Assembly: GCF_040545875.1 (NCBI RefSeq)
Contig: NZ_JBEPMR010000005.1
Length of the DNA stretch: 64,000 bases
Reading direction: 5' to 3' (one strand)
DNA from: Faecalicatena_A orotica
GTDB taxonomy: Bacteria; Bacillota; Clostridia; Lachnospirales; Lachnospiraceae
The translations under genes were made by a program, and so were the position numbers. The notes beneath the pieces were generated by a model, which made no database searches, was not told the origin of the DNA, and worked only from the letters and a program-made list of their open reading frames with translations. Positions 60,283 through 64,000 of this stretch are shown here, piece after piece; the stretch's first letter is position 1; each line of letters starts with the position of its first letter.

Positions 60283-62025
60283 TTAATGTGCAAACTGGCT
60301 TTCATACAACCGCTGGTAGAATCCACCTTTTTCCAACAGTTCTTCATGGCTTCCCTGCTCAATGATATTACCATCCTTCATGACAAGAATCACATCGGCC
60401 GTCCTGATCGTTGAAAGTCTGTGTGCCACGATGAAGCTTGTTCTGCCTTCCATCATCCTCTGGAAAGCCTCCTGCACCTTGATCTCTGTTCTCGTATCGA
60501 TCGATGATGTAGCCTCATCCAGAATCAGCATTGGCGGCAGGTTCAGCATGACTCTTGCAATACAGAGAAGCTGCTTCTGCCCCTGGGACAGATTTCCCCC
60601 CTCTTCCTGTATCTCCGTATCATATCCGTCTTTCATTCTCTTTATAAAACTGTGGGCATGCGCCGCCTTTGCCGCTGCTATGATATCCTCCCTCGGCGTA
60701 TCCGGCCGCCCGTAGGCGATATTTTCCGCTACAGTACCTGATTTCAACCATGTATCCTGAAGTACCATACCGTAATTTGCCCGCAGGCTGTCGCGGGTCA
60801 CCTCGCGGATATCATGTCCGCTTAAGATGATCTGGCCGGCGTCTACATCATAAAAACGCATAAGCAGGTTAATCAGCGTCGTCTTCCCGCATCCGGTCGG
60901 ACCGACGATTGCGATCTTCTGTCCCGGTTTTACATCCAGTTTCAGATGTTCCAGAAGCGTGACATCTTTCTTATAGGAAAAGGACACATCTTCAAGCCTC
61001 AGGCTCCCGTCTGCCTGCTCCATAATTTCGGCATCTCCTGCATCCGGAATTTCCGGTGTCTCCTCGATAAAATCAAATACACGCTTTGCGCATGCAAAGG
61101 CATTCTGCAGCTCTGTTACCACACTTGAGATTTCATTGAAGGGCTTTGTATACTGATTTGCATAGCTCAGGAAACAGGAAAGCTGTCCGACTGAAATCGC
61201 CCCGCCCATCGCGGTAAATGCTCCTACAATACCGACGCCGGTATACACAAGTCCGTTGACAAATCGTGTACTCGGATTCGTGATCGAGGAAAAGAAAATT
61301 GCTTTCAGACTTACCTCCTGCAGTTTTTTGTTGATCTCATCAAATCTCTCCAGCGCCTTGTCGCCGTATCCGAAAGCCTGAACCACTTTCTGGTTTCCTA
61401 CCATCTCATCTACAAGGGAAGTCATCTCTGCCCTCGCCTCCGACTGCGCTTTAAACATCATATAGGTTCTCTTCGCTATGAAACTTGCCACAAACAGCGA
61501 CAACGGCGTAATGAGGATAACTACCAGCGAAATATTCACATTAATCGAAAGCATGAAGACCAGTGTTCCTACAATGGTGACCACACCTGTGAATAACTGG
61601 GTAAATCCCATCAGCAGGCCATCCGAAAACTGCTCCACATCCGTGATGATGCGGCTGATCGTCTCACCATACTGATGGCTGTCGATATACTTTAAAGGCA
61701 GGACCTGAAGCTGTGCAAACGCACGCGTCCTGACGTCTTTTACAACACGGTAGGTAATCGTATTATTGCACAGGTTCATCATCCACTGTGCAGCACTTGT
61801 GAGAAAAACAACCGCTGTCAGTATTTTCAGTATATAAAAAACCGAATCAAAATCAACCTGTCCGATCCCGATAATATAGTCAATCGCATTTCCTGTCAAA
61901 ATCGGCGCATACAAGGTAAGAGCCACCGATATAACTGCAAATACAAGAGAGAGTATGAGATAATGCAGGTATGGTTTAATCAGACGTATAATTTTCCACG
62001 TCGTTTTATCTTTTCTGCCCGTCAT
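60283..62025 (-). CDS. ABC multidrug exporter half-transporter, partner B
   Basis: A 580-residue half-transporter with six helices and an ATPase domain: Walker A GPTGCGKTTL, signature NLSQGQKQLLCIAR and Walker B MLILDEATSSID. The active-type Glu follows Walker B. It starts one base after the partner gene's stop. It forms a heterodimer with the protein encoded upstream, as in LmrCD/TmrAB-like exporters. Confidence 0.93.
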   Translation of the reverse strand: MTGRKDKTTWKIIRLIKPYLHYLILSLVFAVISVALTLYAPILTGNAIDYIIGIGQVDFDSVFYILKILTAVVFLTSAAQWMMNLCNNTITYRVVKDVRTRAFAQLQVLPLKYIDSHQYGETISRIITDVEQFSDGLLMGFTQLFTGVVTIVGTLVFMLSINVNISLVVILITPLSLFVASFIAKRTYMMFKAQSEARAEMTSLVDEMVGNQKVVQAFGYGDKALERFDEINKKLQEVSLKAIFFSSITNPSTRFVNGLVYTGVGIVGAFTAMGGAISVGQLSCFLSYANQYTKPFNEISSVVTELQNAFACAKRVFDFIEETPEIPDAGDAEIMEQADGSLRLEDVSFSYKKDVTLLEHLKLDVKPGQKIAIVGPTGCGKTTLINLLMRFYDVDAGQIILSGHDIREVTRDSLRANYGMVLQDTWLKSGTVAENIAYGRPDTPREDIIAAAKAAHAHSFIKRMKDGYDTEIQEEGGNLSQGQKQLLCIARVMLNLPPMLILDEATSSIDTRTEIKVQEAFQRMMEGRTSFIVAHRLSTIRTADVILVMKDGNIIEQGSHEELLEKGGFYQRLYESQFAH

Positions 62026-62026
62026 G

Positions 62027-63757
62027 TTAACCTACCTCCTCTCTGGAAAGCTGTGAGTAGCAGATTTCCTGATATACACTGCATGTTTCAAGCAGTTCAC
62101 TATGGGTGCCGCAGCCTGCGATCTCCCCGTCATCCAGCACAAGGATTCTGTCGGCATACATAATAGAGGCCGCCCGCTGTGACACGATGAATACGGTCAT
62201 CCCAGTCGTATCCTCGGACAGAGCTTTCCGCAGCCTGGAATCTGTTGCAAAATCCAGCGCAGATGCACTGTCATCCAGAATCAGAATCTGCGGTTTCCTC
62301 ACAAGTGCCCTTGCTATCGTTAACCGCTGCTTCTGCCCGCCTGAAAGATTCTTTCCGCCCTCGCTCACAGGCGTATCCAGACCTTCCGGTTTTGTCTCGA
62401 CAATTTCCAGTGCCTGAGCCGTCTTCAGTGCCTCTCTTATCTCCTCATCAGATGCATTTTCCTTTCCCATCTGCATGTTTTCACGGATTGTACCGTGAAA
62501 CAGTACTGCTTTCTGGGGAACAATCCCCACCTTTTCACGAAGCTCATTTAGCTTCCACGACTTCACATTAACGCCGTTTACGAGCATCTCCCCCTTGCTG
62601 GCATCATAAAAACGGGGGATTAGATTCACAAGCGAAGATTTTCCACAGCCTGTACCTCCTATGATACCTATCGTTTCCCCTGCATATGCAGTGAATGTGA
62701 TATGGGACAGCGCCGGCTCTTTACTTCCCTGATAATAGAATGTAACATCCTTCGCCTCTACACGCGGGGCATTGGAATCCCTGCATGTGTCATCTTCACT
62801 GCCGTCTCTGATTCCAGATTCCAGGTCAAATACTTCATTGATTCTTCCCGCCGATGCCACGGCCTTGGTGAAAGATACGATCAGATTCGCCAGCGCTACC
62901 AGTGCCAGCAGAATCTGGGACATGTAGTTTACGAGTGCGATGACTTCCCCCTGTGTAATCCTTCCTGTATCCACAGCGCTTCCGCCATACCAGACAACGG
63001 CAATGATTCCCACATTAACAAGCACGTATGTCAAAGGGTTCAGAAGTGCTGAAATCTTCCCCACCCGCTGCTGGAATCTCATCAGCAGACTGCTCTTCTC
63101 CTCAAACTCCTCTTTTTCCTGATCCTGTGTGCAAAAGGCACGGATTACACGTATCCCTGCAAGGTTTTCACGTGTAGAAAGCAGAACATCATCCAGACTT
63201 TTCTGTACCTTCTTATACAAAGGAATCGTCAGCATCATGATTCCATAAATCACAAGAGATAAAAGTGGAACCGTAATTAAAAATATCACTGCAACCTTCA
63301 CATCGATCGTGAAAGCCATAATCATAGCCCCCACAACAATAAACGGGGACCTAAGGAACAGCCTCAGTACCAGATTTACCCCTGACTGGACCTGATTAAT
63401 GTCACTGGTCATTCGCACGACAAGCGTGGAACTCCCGGCCTTGTCTATCTCAACATAAGAGAGCTGCCCAATGTGGTGAAACAATGCGTGGCGCAGCCCA
63501 GTCCCGAAACCAACCGCGGCCTTCGCTGCAAAGTACTGTGCAAGCAGGGAACAGGAAAGCCCCAGTACACCAAAGACAACCAGAACCGCCCCCATCTTCC
63601 ATATATAAGGAATATTTTGTTCTTTAATTCCTACATCGATGATCTGCGCCATGATTAAAGGCACGATCAGTTCAAATGTTGCTTCCAGCAGCTTGAACAG
63701 CGGACCAATCACGCTCTCTTTTTTATAACCGCTCAAAAATGGTAATAATCTTTTCAC
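62027..63757 (-). CDS. ABC multidrug exporter half-transporter, partner A with degenerate catalytic site
   Basis: A 576-residue half-transporter: six helices, Walker A GGTGCGKSSL, signature NLSGGQKQRLTIAR and Walker B ILILDDSASALD. Asp replaces the catalytic Glu after Walker B (LDDS instead of LDEA) and Gln replaces the switch His (VSQRAAS), the classic degenerate site of a heterodimeric ABC exporter. The GTG at 63757 is chosen as start because GGAGGGG lies 8 bases upstream; a TTG at 63763 is too close. Confidence 0.93.
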   Translation of the reverse strand: MKRLLPFLSGYKKESVIGPLFKLLEATFELIVPLIMAQIIDVGIKEQNIPYIWKMGAVLVVFGVLGLSCSLLAQYFAAKAAVGFGTGLRHALFHHIGQLSYVEIDKAGSSTLVVRMTSDINQVQSGVNLVLRLFLRSPFIVVGAMIMAFTIDVKVAVIFLITVPLLSLVIYGIMMLTIPLYKKVQKSLDDVLLSTRENLAGIRVIRAFCTQDQEKEEFEEKSSLLMRFQQRVGKISALLNPLTYVLVNVGIIAVVWYGGSAVDTGRITQGEVIALVNYMSQILLALVALANLIVSFTKAVASAGRINEVFDLESGIRDGSEDDTCRDSNAPRVEAKDVTFYYQGSKEPALSHITFTAYAGETIGIIGGTGCGKSSLVNLIPRFYDASKGEMLVNGVNVKSWKLNELREKVGIVPQKAVLFHGTIRENMQMGKENASDEEIREALKTAQALEIVETKPEGLDTPVSEGGKNLSGGQKQRLTIARALVRKPQILILDDSASALDFATDSRLRKALSEDTTGMTVFIVSQRAASIMYADRILVLDDGEIAGCGTHSELLETCSVYQEICYSQLSREEVG

Positions 63758-63942
63758 TTCCAACCCCTCCGTATATAATCTGTCATATCATAACCAAAGA
63801 TACCTAACATTGTACCAGATGAAAACCCGCCTGTAAACGGGGTTGAAGCGCACGATGTTGTACGGCAGTAAAGCGTAAATAAACTTTAACAAGAAAGTAT
63901 TGACTCGGGCGTTTGACAGTTGCATAAAAGAAAAACCCTTAT

Positions 63943-63968
63943 AGTGCCTAGAAATAGGCGCTTTTTTT
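63943..63968 (+). terminator. Isolated Rho-independent terminator at the right edge
   Basis: AGTGCCTA-GAAA-TAGGCGCT (63943-63962) forms an 8-bp stem with a GAAA tetraloop, followed by seven T on the plus strand. No plus-strand gene ends here. The 180 bases before it, upstream of the ABC exporter genes, hold no convincing coding frame, so the terminated transcript might be a small RNA, or the element may belong to leader control of the exporter operon on the other strand. Confidence 0.6.
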
Positions 63969-64000
63969 GTCAACTATTTTAATTTAATATATAGTAATAT

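Noticed and set aside
63788..63973. 61-codon minus-strand frame upstream of the ABC exporter pair
   Set aside because: It runs through the terminator hairpin, has no ribosome site and shows no domain.

Overview
The window looks like chromosomal DNA of a low-to-moderate GC anaerobic Firmicute, most likely a Lachnospiraceae gut bacterium (Blautia / Mediterraneibacter / Dorea-like). The evidence is strong AGGAGG ribosome sites, a raffinose-type alpha-galactosidase operon, a YlmC/YmxH sporulation protein, NrdR, AgrC/LytTR two-component pairs and Rpn/PDDEXK and AAA-ATPase_like genes. No rRNA, tRNA or CRISPR array was seen.

Layout. 1-9.4 kb: an alpha-galactoside operon on the minus strand (ABC sugar importer, GH36 alpha-galactosidase, start of an amylosucrase-like GH13) with a divergent AraC regulator; then a TetR regulator, an SDR epimerase and a C39-like exported peptidase. 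9.5-32.6 kb: a visibly AT-richer accessory island holding two peptide natural-product (RiPP) clusters. 32.6-46.4 kb: housekeeping and nutrient genes (AAA-ATPase_like protein, fructokinase, two CobW/G3E GTPases, exoA, truA, an Opp/Dpp-type importer, TauE-like transporter, nitroreductase). 46.5-52.3 kb: a GH3 enzyme of permuted domain order with its own AgrC-like/LytTR pair. 52.3-64 kb: nrdR, a ylmC-like gene, a Nat-type ABC exporter, an XRE operon with a tandem operator array, an Rpn-type nuclease, a lipoprotein and a heterodimeric ABC exporter.

The island is the centre of interest. On the plus strand (12.4-17.1 kb) lies a clostridial CLI_3235-class cluster: a radical SAM Cys-rich peptide maturase (CcpM), a TIGR04066-type protein, an acyl-carrier-related protein, a 57-residue precursor with six Cys within twelve residues, and a DUF6034-like lipoprotein. 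On the minus strand (32.1 down to 17.1 kb) lies a class II lanthipeptide cluster: an unknown protein, a LytTR regulator, a histidine kinase, a short 49-residue precursor, LanM, a small membrane protein, a frameshifted paralogue of the same lipoprotein, a LanFEG-like ABC transporter, an intracellular subtilisin-like protease and an ABC exporter without a C39 domain. The lanthipeptide precursor has no double-glycine site, which fits the subtilisin-plus-plain-exporter pairing. Its core has the Thr-x-Thr-x-x-Cys and terminal Cys-Cys layout of the lacticin 481 group, but is shorter and lacks the usual Glu.

The island carries signs of rearrangement: a decayed second copy of the exporter gene (10.8-11.5 kb) with three deletions at short direct repeats, a third lipoprotein fragment fused to an IS110-like transposase scrap (20.3-20.7 kb), and several structured intergenic elements. 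An XRE regulator gene, with an inverted repeat over the predicted promoter of the lanthipeptide operon, sits at the island's right edge.
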